This document shows positions 10,377 to 19,831 of a DNA stretch of 28,175 bases, one piece after another; position 1 is the stretch's first letter; each line of letters opens with the position of its first letter. A model generated the notes under the pieces. The model worked only from the letters and a program-made list of their open reading frames with translations. It was not told where the DNA came from and ran no database searches. Source of the stretch: Basidiobolus meristosporus CBS 931.73. Taxonomy: Eukaryota; Basidiobolomycota; Basidiobolomycetes; Basidiobolales; Basidiobolaceae. Where the stretch lies: NCBI GenBank assembly GCA_002104905.1, contig MCFE01000888.1:1-28175 (forward strand), in the 5' to 3' direction. The translations under genes were made by a program, and so were the position numbers.

Positions 10377-11259
10377 TTACTCTTCATAATGCTCCAGACA
10401 CATTTCTCACAGTGGATGTCTTCTTGTATGAATGTACTATGCATTGATAAGTATCTTGACTATTTTACCTATTCTGCTGTTTTCTTCTACATATGACTTT
10501 CCTCTGTATTTACCTGCCAATATGCCAGATCTCTTTAGATATCCAAATGTATGCTCTACCCTCACTCTGAAATGATTGAATATCTCATTGTAGCATTTCT
10601 GCTCTGCTAAGCATACCATTCCTTGGCTTCCTATAAGCTTTAATACATCCTAATCTATGACAATCCTCTCCTATATATGCTAAATCTACCATACATTTCT
10701 CCCCTCTACTGAACTCTGGATGATACTCTACCCAGAGTGCTTTGTCATGCCTACTTCCAGCAGATGGCCCACTAAACCAGATGATGTGACCCTCAATGTC
10801 AGATAGTGCTTGAAACTTCACACAGTGTGCCTTGTACTTGCCAGAATAAAAGTGCCTCTGCCCTCTAAAAGTTCTGTTAATCCTGACTGGGAAGGTATCT
10901 GGAATACTTCTAATATAGAACCTGTTGCTGTACGCTCCAGGATATGGAAGTCTATTGGAGCTTCTGAACCTAGTACTCCAAGCTTGCTCTAGGTCATTCA
11001 TACCCTCTGCAAGGTGGTTCTCCATTGCTGTCAGCTGGGAATGCAAGCTTCTAGGACATTTGTTGCCATGGATGGTGGGATGAAATCCTGTTGGGCAATA
11101 GTACTTGTAGTAGTAGAGAAGCTTAACAAGGGATCTCCTTGAGTAGATTGGGGTAGATGGTCTACAGTACTTGGTATAGATCTCCTCTGATGTGTCAAAA
11201 GAAACACCAGTGGTAGTGATGGGATTGATGAGAAATGACCATTCAGATGAGTAAGTCAT
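10377..11259 (-). pseudogene. DDE transposase of transposon E (one frameshift, one nonsense)
   Basis: About 294 residues from MTYSSEWS (11259), where all copies align; an in-frame ATG lies further upstream at 11337. The fold resembles the DDE_Tnp_4/PIF-Harbinger nuclease: DTFPVRINR (first acidic candidate), FYSGKYKAHCVKFQ, GSRHDKALW, MVDLAYIGEDC and RVRVEHTFGYLKR (last Glu). A 1-nt loss near 10600 shifts the frame between the RNGMLSR and YNEIFNHF segments. A CAG to TAG change truncates the tail after KILINA. It would cut and paste the element by binding its ends. It is divergent from the accessory gene, 358 bp away. Apart from those two lesions it is almost complete. Confidence 0.88.
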
Positions 11260-11617
11260 ACTAAAGCTGGTAGATGATTGGGCTGAGGTGATTTGAATTG
11301 ATTTGGCATGATCAGCTTTTTTTATCTGATTTTGCATGTATCATAATTAAATCACCATCAATTGCAATATATCCCATCATTATATTGCAAAATCATCCTC
11401 AGACAATGACTTAGTATTTTTATTGATGTGTTACTCCCAAGTCTATAATCAAATAGCAAATCTGCATTTAATGTGAACTGATCCATGTCAATGCAATCCA
11501 AGATGCATCATGCATAATATATGGAAAATTCAACAATCACATTAGTTTTCATATATACTGCATATAAGACCAGATTGATGCCAATACACCACTATATAAG
11601 TATCCAAATACATTACT
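11260..11617. promoter_or_regulatory. Central divergent intergenic region of transposon E (358 bp)
   Basis: This lies between the divergent starts of the transposase (11259, minus) and the accessory gene (11618, plus). The equivalent gap is 359 bp in C (21079-21437), 358 bp in B (23903-24260) and about 354 bp in A. It contains AT-rich tatatat tracts and sequences shared by all copies (gatgggatacatggcaat, ggaaaattcaacaatcaca or close variants). The position implies a bidirectional promoter. No specific factor site is claimed. Confidence 0.5.
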
Positions 11618-11890
11618 ATGGTCCCTATACCAAGTCTCAACTCATCTTTAGTACAACCCAGCCGAAACCCATCCCCCAGCTCACAAGCACAGTCTGGACT
11701 GGAAAAGTCAGTGTCAGATCTGTATGGGTTGTTGCCAAATGACATCAGTATAGACCAAGAGTCTATGACAAGCCTTCATACAGATATTTGGGCACTACCC
11801 ATTAGCATAGCAGAACTAGATACCTTGGAGAGCCAACAGAGTTGGAAGAACCCAAGTAGAAAGCTGTGGCATGAGTTCTACATCAAGATG

Positions 11891-13114
11891 TGTTGTGTTG
11901 TATTATGATTAGTTTGGGGCTTGTTCTACAATGTAGAGGCTAATCAACAATATACAACAACTTCCAGTATGCTAATACTGAAATAGTTTATTGGGAGTTT
12001 GATATACCAATAGAAGATAAAACTTTCACTAATTTCCTCAATCTTAGGCTCAAAATATACTGTAGGCAGTGTTTATCACTTCTACAGCAGTGTTCTGACC
12101 TTCTGTTGACTAATGGGCTTATTTACTTTTATAGTAACTTTTCCTTATATGGAAGTCACTTTCCTTTCTGAGAAAATATTTCCTAATATGGAAATTCTGA
12201 GCTCCCCTTTAACCTAAAGGGGTGTGTTGTAGAAGTCTCTAAAGGGGTCTTTAGACCTAAAGGGGTGTCTAAAGGGGTGTCTTTAGAGTAAAGGGGCTTC
12301 TTGCAGTGGTCTCTAAAGTGGACTTTACACTAAAGGGGTGCCTAAAGGGGCTTCTTTAGAGCAAAGGGGTTTCTTAAAGAAGTCTCTAAAGGGGTGTCTA
12401 AAGGGGTGTCTTTAGAGTAAAGGGATTTCTTAGAGGGGACTTTTCCAACAGAAAAGTGGTAGTTTCTTGTAGAACTTAGATTGGATTCTTGTGAGCTTTG
12501 CAGTCTCTTTACTGATGTAGTACCAATCAAAGTCAGAATACTCAACAGTGCAAGAGATGCAGGGAAGTCTTATAACCTTCAAACTTGTAATTGTAGTGCG
12601 GAGATTCTGGAAAGAGAGGCTCTCCTTTATTTTTCAGCTGGGGAAGTCATATATATGAAAATTTTGAAAGATCAAAGTTTTTGGGCAATTGCGCAAGCAA
12701 TACATGTGATACAAAGCTAAAATCATGCAGTGGCGCAGATCGGACATAGGCGCAGCATCTATGAAAATTTCACGTGATTTGATTGGCTGGTTCAAAAGTT
12801 AAACACGATCAAAGTCACCCTAGTAATCCTAGCAAAAAGGCATAGTATATATAATAATTGGACTCTTTTGGTCATAACTCCTTAAGTACTGCTTCAAATG
12901 AGCTGTAATTTGAAACATGTGTTGGCTACTACGTGCTCTGTATGACATAATATTCTTGGGTGGATTGCTTGTCAGGGTCTGGAGCATTTGTTCTTCAAAG
13001 TTGAAAATTCTTGATCTTTCACTTGTGTGCTACAATAGCAAAAAGCAAAATAAAGAAATGAGTGCAGTATTGGTTTAGAGATATTGTAGTAATGGAATAC
13101 TTTCCATTACCACA
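11891..13114. mobile_element. Putative solo LTR (1.22 kb) in E's accessory gene
   Basis: The accessory frame is cleanly interrupted between 11890 and 13115. The insertion begins TGTTGTGTTG and ends TTACCACA (TG...CA). It is flanked by AGATG on both sides (11886-11890 and 13114-13118), a 4-5-bp duplication depending on how the shared A is counted. It carries a CACGTGA plus ATTGGCT upstream-like block near 12770, a TATA box near 12846 (tatatataata), and an AAAGGGG hairpin array. No retroviral coding sequence is present; frames inside it look like chance. Solo LTR of a Ty3/gypsy-type element is the best reading; a non-autonomous TG...CA insertion is the alternative. Confidence 0.7.
12207..12431. 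repeat. AAAGGGG minisatellite with hairpin units
   Basis: About a dozen copies of (T)AAAGGGG, or close variants, occur within 225 bp. Several units are arranged as TCTAAAGGGG(TG)TCTTTAGA, whose TCTAAA/TTTAGA ends are inverted repeats. A block of about 38 bp at 12259 recurs almost exactly at 12388, a period of 129 bp. The array lies in the upstream, U3-like part of the LTR-like insertion. Confidence 0.8.
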
Positions 13115-15069
13115 GATGCCAGCAGATTAATGTAAGAAGATATATTGCACAACAAGTCTTGAAATCAAGAATGAGCTGAGAGTGAGGGGATTTGATCAGG
13201 AAGCCATGTGGGAACAATTTTGCACACAGTTTGCTCAGTGTGGGCCGGATGCGTCTGTTGGTGCCTTGACTTTGGGAGCCAAAGAGATTTTGAATGAATT
13301 TCTGGCTCAAATGACTAATGTATTATGTGATATATTAGTAGAGGTAAGTGGCTTCCAAGAGCAATATACACAGGACTCATCCAGACAAAAGTTCCAAAGT
13401 CCAAGCAACAGCATCTAGATTGTGCCAGCATGCCTTGCTGGAATCCATACCATCCCTTGCAACTTCAGCGCACCAGTGCACATCAGTCCAAACTATGCAA
13501 ACACCCTTCACACAAGCACCCTGCATCCAGTCAATGTATGTAAGGTCAACATGCTCACTTCAGAGCAAAACCACCAGAACTTGCCAAACTGCTCAAAAAT
13601 ACACAAGTCCATTAGAGTGGGCTAAGTTGCATTAACAAGTGGCATCACATTGAACTCAGCCAAGGGCCATGCCAGTGCATCAAGTCAAGTATGCGTGTGC
13701 CATCACACCTGACCATCAGCAAGTTTCTTCTGGTGAGCTGACTGATGATGACCCACATGAAGTGCCTCCACCACCAGTGCCTTTGGCAAGTAAAAGAATG
13801 CGTCAGAGCATAGCACTGCAGGCTGACTCAGTTGCATCATCCAGAGTGATTCAGCAAGGCCAAGCTGCAGCATTGCACCCATCAACTAGGAGGCAAAATA
13901 CTGACTACAGATACATAAGTAGCCAAGAGGATAGATAATAAGAATGTAGTTTAGGTGTGCAAAGTGAATCACTACTAAGAGCTTCAGTAGTAGTCCCTGA
14001 GTGAAAAAAACCTAGGAGAAGATATGCAATCTCATTGAATTGCTATTATTTGTTATAATCCATAAAACACATATTTTTGCAATCCACATCAGGCCATGCA
14101 AATCAGTGATCACTAGATTTTTGATATAAGCAACATCAAGGTTGTCTCACATTTGAGACAGGACCCCTATAAATACACACCCTGGTTATGTATAAATCAT
14201 CTGTGATACCAGTGCAGCCATCTGATCTGATTTGCACCTATACAATTGGTTGTGTGCTAGCTATGACACCTTGTCCTATCACTAGGATCAGAAATTTATT
14301 TACTTAATGGGCAAAATGGGATATTTGATGGCAAATCAGGTAGCTTGTGTATTGGTCAAGGGTCAACTGGGGGCTGACAGCTTTGGGATACTTTTGGGCC
14401 AATTAACCACTGAGATACAATACAATTGGAATGATGGTAACCAAAATGTTAAGTATCAGTATGGTTTATAGTGTGATAAGCATTTCTTTCCATTTACATT
14501 AAAAAAACATATCCAAATACTGGATTTTACCTACCATAATAGCAGTATCCAATTGCGCATGTAAAGCAAATATTACAAATTGGTGCAATTGTTTGTGCCA
14601 GCCTCATTGTTTCAGATTGTGCCATAGTGTGCAAGATTGTCCACATGGTGAAAATTGTCCAAGAGTAATCCTGCCTACTGGTAGCTATAATATTGTGCAT
14701 GATTGTTCTTAGAGACTGTGGATCATGCCACACACCCTGGCACAGCTCAATGGAACAAGTTGGATATATATATAAATATGAAAACTAATGTGATTGTTAA
14801 ATTTTCCATATATTATACATGATGCAACATGAGTTACATTGACATGGATCAGACCACATCTGTTGCAGATTTTCTATCTGATTATAGGCTGGTGAGTAAA
14901 TCATCAATAAAATCATCAAGTCATTGTTTGCAAATATTTAGCAACATAATGATGGGATACATGGCAATTGATGGAGATTTAGTCATAATGCATGGAAAAT
15001 CAGATAAGTTTAACGGATTTTGCCAAATCAATTCAAACCTCATCTATCCAATGACCCATCAATCCCATT

Positions 15070-15169
15070 GTGACTTACTCATCTGAATGGTCTTTTCTCA
15101 TTAATCCCATCACTACTACTGGATTTCCTTTTGACACATTGCAGGAGATCTATACCAAGTTCTGTATAT
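15070..15169 (+). pseudogene. Transposase 5' fragment of transposon A
   Basis: The first ~33 codons (TYSSEWSFLINPIT, then TGFPFDTLQEIYTKFC) align with the transposases of B, C and E. The conserved initiating ATG is GTG here (15070-15072), and the gene is cut at 15169 by a copia LTR. Nothing downstream of it in A survives in the window. Confidence 0.8.
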
Positions 15170-15221
15170 TGTTAAATTTATAATTCCACCCAAATATTCA
15201 CCAAGCTTAGGCACTTAGATT
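15170..15221 (+). repeat. 52-bp stub of a third copia LTR, plus orientation
   Basis: TGTTAAATTTATAATTCC... through ggcacttagat follows the first ~54 bp of the copia LTR in plus orientation. It ends abruptly where the inverted LTR of copia II starts (15222). It marks an insertion into transposon A's transposase that was later broken by copia II or by a rearrangement. Confidence 0.75.
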
Positions 15222-15567
15222 TGTTGTGAGAGTCTTGAAGATATTGGAAGTGATTTGCGAGGACAAGTAGATCATGTGGTTTCACCTAGTGATTTATTGA
15301 ATGTAAAGTAGTACTTATACTCTTACATGACCTTGGCATTACAAACACATAGAATAGGTCAAGGAAGATCCTAGGAACATGTGTGCAAGGTTTGGGGCTG
15401 TTTAGACAAATTTGAGAATTCTCATGTTCTGGGTACCTGTATTTTGGTGAAAATATTCTAAGTAAATCCCAACAAGGAATTTGGTCAATATTCTCTAGGA
15501 TTTGAATGTAATGATCTAAGTGGCTAAGTAAGGTGAATAATTAGGTGGAATTTCAAATTTTACAACA
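15222..15567 (-). repeat. 3' LTR of copia II (346 bp)
   Basis: On the minus strand it starts TGTTGTAAAATTTG at 15567 and ends CTCTCACAACA at 15222, aligning with the whole 348-bp LTR of copia I. A TATA-like tataagta and an AATAAA are retained. The purine-rich gctgagtggag precedes it. Unlike copia I's 3' LTR, this one keeps its full U5 end. Confidence 0.9.
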
Positions 15568-15577
15568 CTCCACTCAG

Positions 15578-17402
15578 CTAAATGTTCATACTGACTAGTC
15601 CTAATTTTGACCTAAGATGTTCAAATTTCTCTCTAGCTAATGGTTTGGTAAATATATCTGCAATCTCTCATCTGAAGGATAGTAAACTAAGCTAACTAAG
15701 TTATTCTCTATAGCTTTACATATGAAATGATGTCCAATATCTATGTGCTTAGTTCTAGCATGAAAAGTTGGATTTCAACCTAATTGTATACATCCTTTAT
15801 TATCTTGAAATAAAGTAATAGGCGTTTTTTAACATAGTCCTAACTCTGTAAACAGCTTTCTTAGCAACATTGCTTCTTTTGTAGCTTTGCAGGCTACCAT
15901 ATACTCTGCCTCTGAGGTAGAAAGTCCTACAGTTGGTTGCTTTCTTGAATTCCATGATATTGCTCCTTGAGAGTAAAAAAAGGTGTAGCCTGTGGTGGAT
16001 CTTCTGTCTTCCAAGTTTTGTCCCCAATCAGCATCAAAGAATCACTCAAGATCCTCTTGTGAATCCTTATATGTGTATCTTAAGCATATATTAGCAGTTT
16101 CTTTTAGGTATCTAAAAATCTGCTTAACTGCTGCAATATGATCAGATCCATAGTTCTGATTATGTTGGCTAACAGCTCCCACTGAATATGAAATATCTGG
16201 ACATATTCCAAGCATGCTACTCATCAGACTACTCATCATAGATTGACAAGGAAAGTCAGGGCTTTCAGGTGGCACCAAGCTCTCATAATTTGGTTGAGTT
16301 TTGACCAAATTAAGGTTTATCTCCATTGGGGTAGCTGCTGGTTTACAGTCTTCCATTTTGTACTTCTTTAGTACATCTTGAACATACTTGGATTGACTTA
16401 GGGTAATAGTCTAGGTACCTCTGTCTATGGAGAACTTAGTCCCTAAGTAGCAACTGAGTTTGCCTAGATTGGACATCATGAACTTCTTGGATAGGCTGGA
16501 TTTAGTCTCTTCCAATGTTTCTATGTTATTGGTGGCTATAATAAGGTCATCCACCTATCAAGCCAATAGAACTGGGTTTGTTCTATCTGGCTTATAGTAT
16601 ATACTATAGTCAGCATTACTCCTTTTGAAACTCAGAGATTCCAAATAAGAATCTGTCTTGCAATTCCAGGCTCTTGGTGTTTGTATCAGACCATATAGTG
16701 AATTTTTAAGCTTGCAGACCAAATGGGGGTTATCTTGGTCAACAAACAATCAGGTTGGTCCATATACACATCCTCATCAAGTTCCCCATTCAAAAATGCA
16801 GTTTTTACATCCATTCAATGAATAAAAAACTTATATTTGGCTGCAATAGTGAATATTAATCTTATGGAATTAAACTTGGTTACCAGTGCAAAGGTATCAG
16901 TATAGACAAGTCCTTTTGTTTGAGAGTATCCTTTGGCCACAAGTCTTACTTTGTATCTTCCAATTGTACCATCAGCCTTGTATTTTGTCTTGAAGACCCA
17001 TCTGCATCCAATTGATTTTTGGTTGATTGGTAATTTAAATAAGTCCAAAGTTTAATTTTTCATCAGGGCCTGATATTCCTCAGTCATTGCAGATCTCCAA
17101 AACTCTGTCTGAGGGCTTTTTATGGCCTCTTCTACAGTCTGGGGCTCATCAATATGGATGAATAGGCATAGGTGAGTTTATACCCTCATCAATATAGTAA
17201 TTTGGGCTATTTCTTGTCCAGTTGGATCTCCAGGCATTTGATACTGGAACCACCATTTCTGGGATATTCCTGGGCACTGATTCTGGCTGAACCATGGCTG
17301 TAGAGTCCTCTGGATGAAAAAACTTTTATGTTTTGCTCTGATTCAATCCTGACAAGCGGTGGACTTGAGATGAGATTTTTGTCATCATCTTATGTCATTT
17401 TT
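15578..17402 (-). pseudogene. pol: copia II pol, reverse transcriptase and RNase H part
   Basis: Readable blocks are RT N-terminal (16815-17048: [33 protein letters not shown]), RT palm (16558-16749: DNPHLVCKLKNSLYGL), RT C-terminal (16042-16356: MEDCKPAATPM, PDISYSVGAVSQ) and RNase H (15829-16014: RSTTGYTFFYSQGAISW, TSEAEYMVACKATKEAM). The YVDD site is destroyed: the two codons before VDD are TGA (16558-16560) and TAG (16555-16557). A TGA replaces the Gln of the MDV motif near 16815. The region 17049-17402 is the linker between IN and RT, degenerate but alignable to copia I 5880-6235. The polyprotein stop is at 15578-15580. Confidence 0.9.
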
Positions 17403-18115
17403 TTATGAAAAACTTGTATTTTCATCAAACAACATATCCCTGGGCTTGATTAGTTTTTTTGCTTTGGTATTGTACAGTCTGTATACTTTACTCTCATTGT
17501 GGTAGCTCAAAAATATGCATTTTACACTTTTTGGTTTAAATTTTGACTGATTTCTTGGCAGTTTCTTGGCATATGCAGTACACCCCAGTATTCTTAGATG
17601 TTCTGCTCTTGGTCTGTACCCAGACCATGCTTCAATTTGAATAAAATCACAAAGTATTCTATTATAACTCCTAATTTTAAGGTATTCAGAAGTAATAACT
17701 GATTCCACCCAAAAATCATAGGATAATTTTTGATCATGGATCATAGATCTTGCCATATTGATTATTGATCTGTTAGCACATTCTACTACTCCATTTTGCT
17801 GTGGGGAGTATGATACAGTAGTCTCTTGCTTTATCCCATGAATGTTGCAGAAGTGGATGAAGAGTTTTGAGGTATATTCTCCACCATTGTCAGAGTGTAT
17901 TTTCTTGATTTTTTCACCAGTTTCTCTCTCCACCATGGCTTTAAACTTCCTGAGCTTAGACAGAGCTTCTCCCTTTCTCTCCATGAAGTAGACCCATGTG
18001 TATCTTGTATAATCATCAATAAAAGTCATTGAATACTTCATTCTGCATACAGATAAACTTTGCATAGGTGCACATAGATCTGAGTGAATCAAATCTAATT
18101 TTTTATTAGTTTTGA
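17403..18115 (-). pseudogene. pol: copia II integrase core, long open part of the pol pseudogene
   Basis: This is the best-preserved stretch of copia II, a 229-codon open frame (17403-18092). It holds the complete integrase catalytic triad: Asp in HSDLCAP, Asp in HSDNGGEY and Glu in QQNGVVECANR, with normal copia spacing, followed by the C-terminal GYRPRAEHLRILGCTAY and SVKCIFLSYHNESK blocks. A frameshift near 18115 separates it from the pre-integrase zinc domain. Copia I lacks the first Asp region, so the integrase of this family is best read here. Confidence 0.9.
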
Positions 18116-18490
18116 TTACCCAGAGCCCTTGAACAGCTGTCTGACTTGTTTCCCATATATGCAGGCTTCACCGTGCTCCAAATTAGCTGGGGGATGAACT
18201 TTCACTCCAGAAATTAGCTGATCTTTGATCATTTTACGCAAATAGTCAAAATTGATGTGTCCAAATCTCCTGTGCCAAGGCATTGGTTTTACTTCATTCA
18301 GGTTACTTATATTGGCTTCCAGATGTGATGGAATTTAAGTCAGCTTGTATAGATTCTAATATCTGATACCCAAAGCAAAATGGTCACCATTTTGATCAGT
18401 GATCTTGCATCCAGAATTGTCAAAGCTAAAACTGGGTCCTTCTGCTGTAGCCCTGCTTACCGACAGTAGGTTCTTGGCTATATCTGATAC
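18116..18490 (-). pseudogene. pol: copia II pre-integrase (HHCC) region, downstream of the transposon B insertion
   Basis: The frame VSDIAKNLLSVSRAT, GCKITDQNGDH, then WHRRFGHINFDYLRKMI and CIYGKQ is the usual copia join of protease tail and zinc-binding pre-integrase domain. The two His are kept. Of the C-x2-C pair only the second Cys (CIYGKQ) remains; the first reads Gly. There is a stop within the YKLT-IPSHLE stretch. The element is interrupted at 18490/18491 by B. The other half of protease lies at 25541-25760. Confidence 0.82.
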
Positions 18491-19089
18491 ATAAGACTTG
18501 TTCTATTGTACCGTACTAGGGTGTGCAGCGCAATCTGCGGTCTCTAAGAACAATTGGGCGTAATATTGTAGCTACCAGTAGGCAGGATTGCTCTTGGACA
18601 ATTTTCACCATGGGGACAATTTTGCACACTATGGCACAATCTGACACAATGAGGTTGGCACAAATAATTGCACCAACTCATAATGTTTGCATCACGTGCA
18701 CAATTGGATACTGCTACTATGGTGGGTAAAATCCAGTATTTGGATATGTTTCTTTAATATAAATGGAAAGAAATGCATATCACACTGTAAACTACACTGA
18801 TACTTACCATTTTGGTTACTATCACTCCAATTGGATTGTATCTCAGTGGTTAATTGGTCGAAAAGTATCCCAAAGCTGTCAGCCCCCAATTGACTCTTTG
18901 ACCAATACATAAGCTACCTAATTAGCCATCAAATATCCCATTTTGCCCATTAAGCAAATAAATCCTGGATCCTAGTGATTGGACAAGGTGTCATAGCTAG
19001 CACACAACAAATTGTATGGGTGCAAATCAGATCAAATGGCTGCACTAGTGCCACAGATGATGTATACATATGCAAGGTGTTTATATATA

Positions 19090-19330
19090 AGACTTGTTCC
19101 ATCGTACTATGCCAGGGCATGTGGCGCAATCCGCAGTTGTAAAGAATGATTGGGCGCAATATTATAGCTACCAGAAGGCTGGATTGTTCCTGGACAATTT
19201 TGCACTATGCAGGACAATCTTGCACACTATGGCACAATCTGACACAATGAGGTTGGCACGGATGATTGCGCCACCTTGTAATGTTTGCATCATGTGCGCA
19301 ATTGGATACCACTATTATGGCAGCTAAAAT
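19090..19330. repeat. Left-end subterminal GCGCAAT motif array of C
   Basis: Within the first ~220 bp of C the heptamer GCGCAAT or its complement occurs four times (near 19125, 19154, 19264 and 19297), together with ggcacaatctgacac. The other copies show the same sites with CpG lost (for example gcacaat in A). The right end carries a different motif, AGTGCCA. Such arrays usually bind transposase or the accessory protein; this is inferred. Confidence 0.5.
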
Positions 19331-19831
19331 CCGGTATTTGGATATGTTTCTTTAATGTATATGGAAATAAATGTGTATCACACTATAAACTACACTGATA
19401 CTTACCATTTTGGTTACCCTCACTCCAATTGGATGGTATCTCAGTGGTTAATTGGTCCAAAAGTATCCTGAAGCTGGCAGCCCCCAATTGGCTCATTGAC
19501 TATTGAAAAAGCTACCTGATTTGCCATCAAATATCCCATTTTGCCCATTAAGCAAGTAAATCCCTGTTCCTAGTGATTGGACAAGGTGTCATAGCTAGCA
19601 TGCAAGCAATTGTGTAGGTGCAAAACAGATCCAATAGCAGCACTGGTATTACAGATTACATATATATATGCAGGGTGTTTATTTATACATGTTCTGTCTC
19701 AAATGTGAGACAACCTTGATATTACTTATATCAAGAATTTGATGATCACTGATTTGCAATGGCTTGATTTGGATTGCAAAAAAAAGGGTTGTTGGGAGCA
19801 TTACAAATGTGAGCAATTCAAAGCAATTGCA

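Larger units (their letters stand above)
11618..14022 (+). pseudogene. Accessory gene of transposon E, split by an LTR-like insertion
   Basis: The N-terminal part, 11618-11890 (MVPIPSLNSSL, PNDISIDQE, LESQQSWKNPSRKLWHEFYI), is open and retains Gln at the codon that is TGA in B and C. The 1.22-kb insertion follows. The gene resumes at about 13115 (the KNELRVRGF-like block, then AMWEQFCTQFAQ, LNEFLAQMTNVLCDILVE). About 70 bp (the EYLEESDSELQEEE region of C) are deleted near 13398, changing frame. The C-terminal part at 13669-13938 (ELTDDDPHEVPPPP, LASKRMRQS, STRRQNTDYRY) remains readable up to a basic KKPRRR-like tail, a possible nuclear localisation signal. Function unknown. Confidence 0.75.
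10197..14759 (-). mobile_element. DDE transposon E, inserted inverted in A's central intergenic region
   Basis: E is a whole copy in inverted orientation. Its right end is at 10197 (CTTGTTCTGTTGG), then transposase (minus), intergenic region, accessory gene (plus) and left subterminal region, ending GGAACAAG at 14759. A's sequence stops at ...ggcatcaac (10196) and resumes at ttggatata (about 14760), matching the uninterrupted ggcatcaacttgg of B. Without the LTR-like insertion E is about 3.34 kb. The outermost AGA/TCT bases of both ends are missing and I see no target duplication. From 14023 to 14759 (left subterminal region) I see no gene beyond a small frame shared with the other copies. Confidence 0.85.
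8182..15169 (+). mobile_element. DDE (PIF/Harbinger-like) transposon A, interrupted and 3'-truncated
   Basis: The left end AGACTTATTCCATTG starts at 8182 and aligns with the left ends at 18494, 19090 and (inverted) 14759. Parts in order: left subterminal region (8182-8918, no gene seen apart from a small shared frame), accessory gene on the minus strand (8919-10152), central intergenic region split by transposon E, and the first codons of the transposase on the plus strand (15070-15169). There the copy is broken by a copia LTR stub, and the rest of the transposase and the right end are absent from the window. A 3-bp duplication cannot be tested. No CpG is left in the stretches I compared, which suits an old copy. 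Confidence 0.85.

Noticed and set aside
12207-12431. CRISPR-like array at the AAAGGGG repeats
   Set aside because: Units are short, unevenly spaced and overlapping, without unique spacers, and the context is a eukaryotic LTR.
12481-12720. 79-codon frame inside the 1.22-kb LTR-like insertion
   Set aside because: No recognisable domain, and it lies in a segment better explained as LTR promoter/leader sequence.
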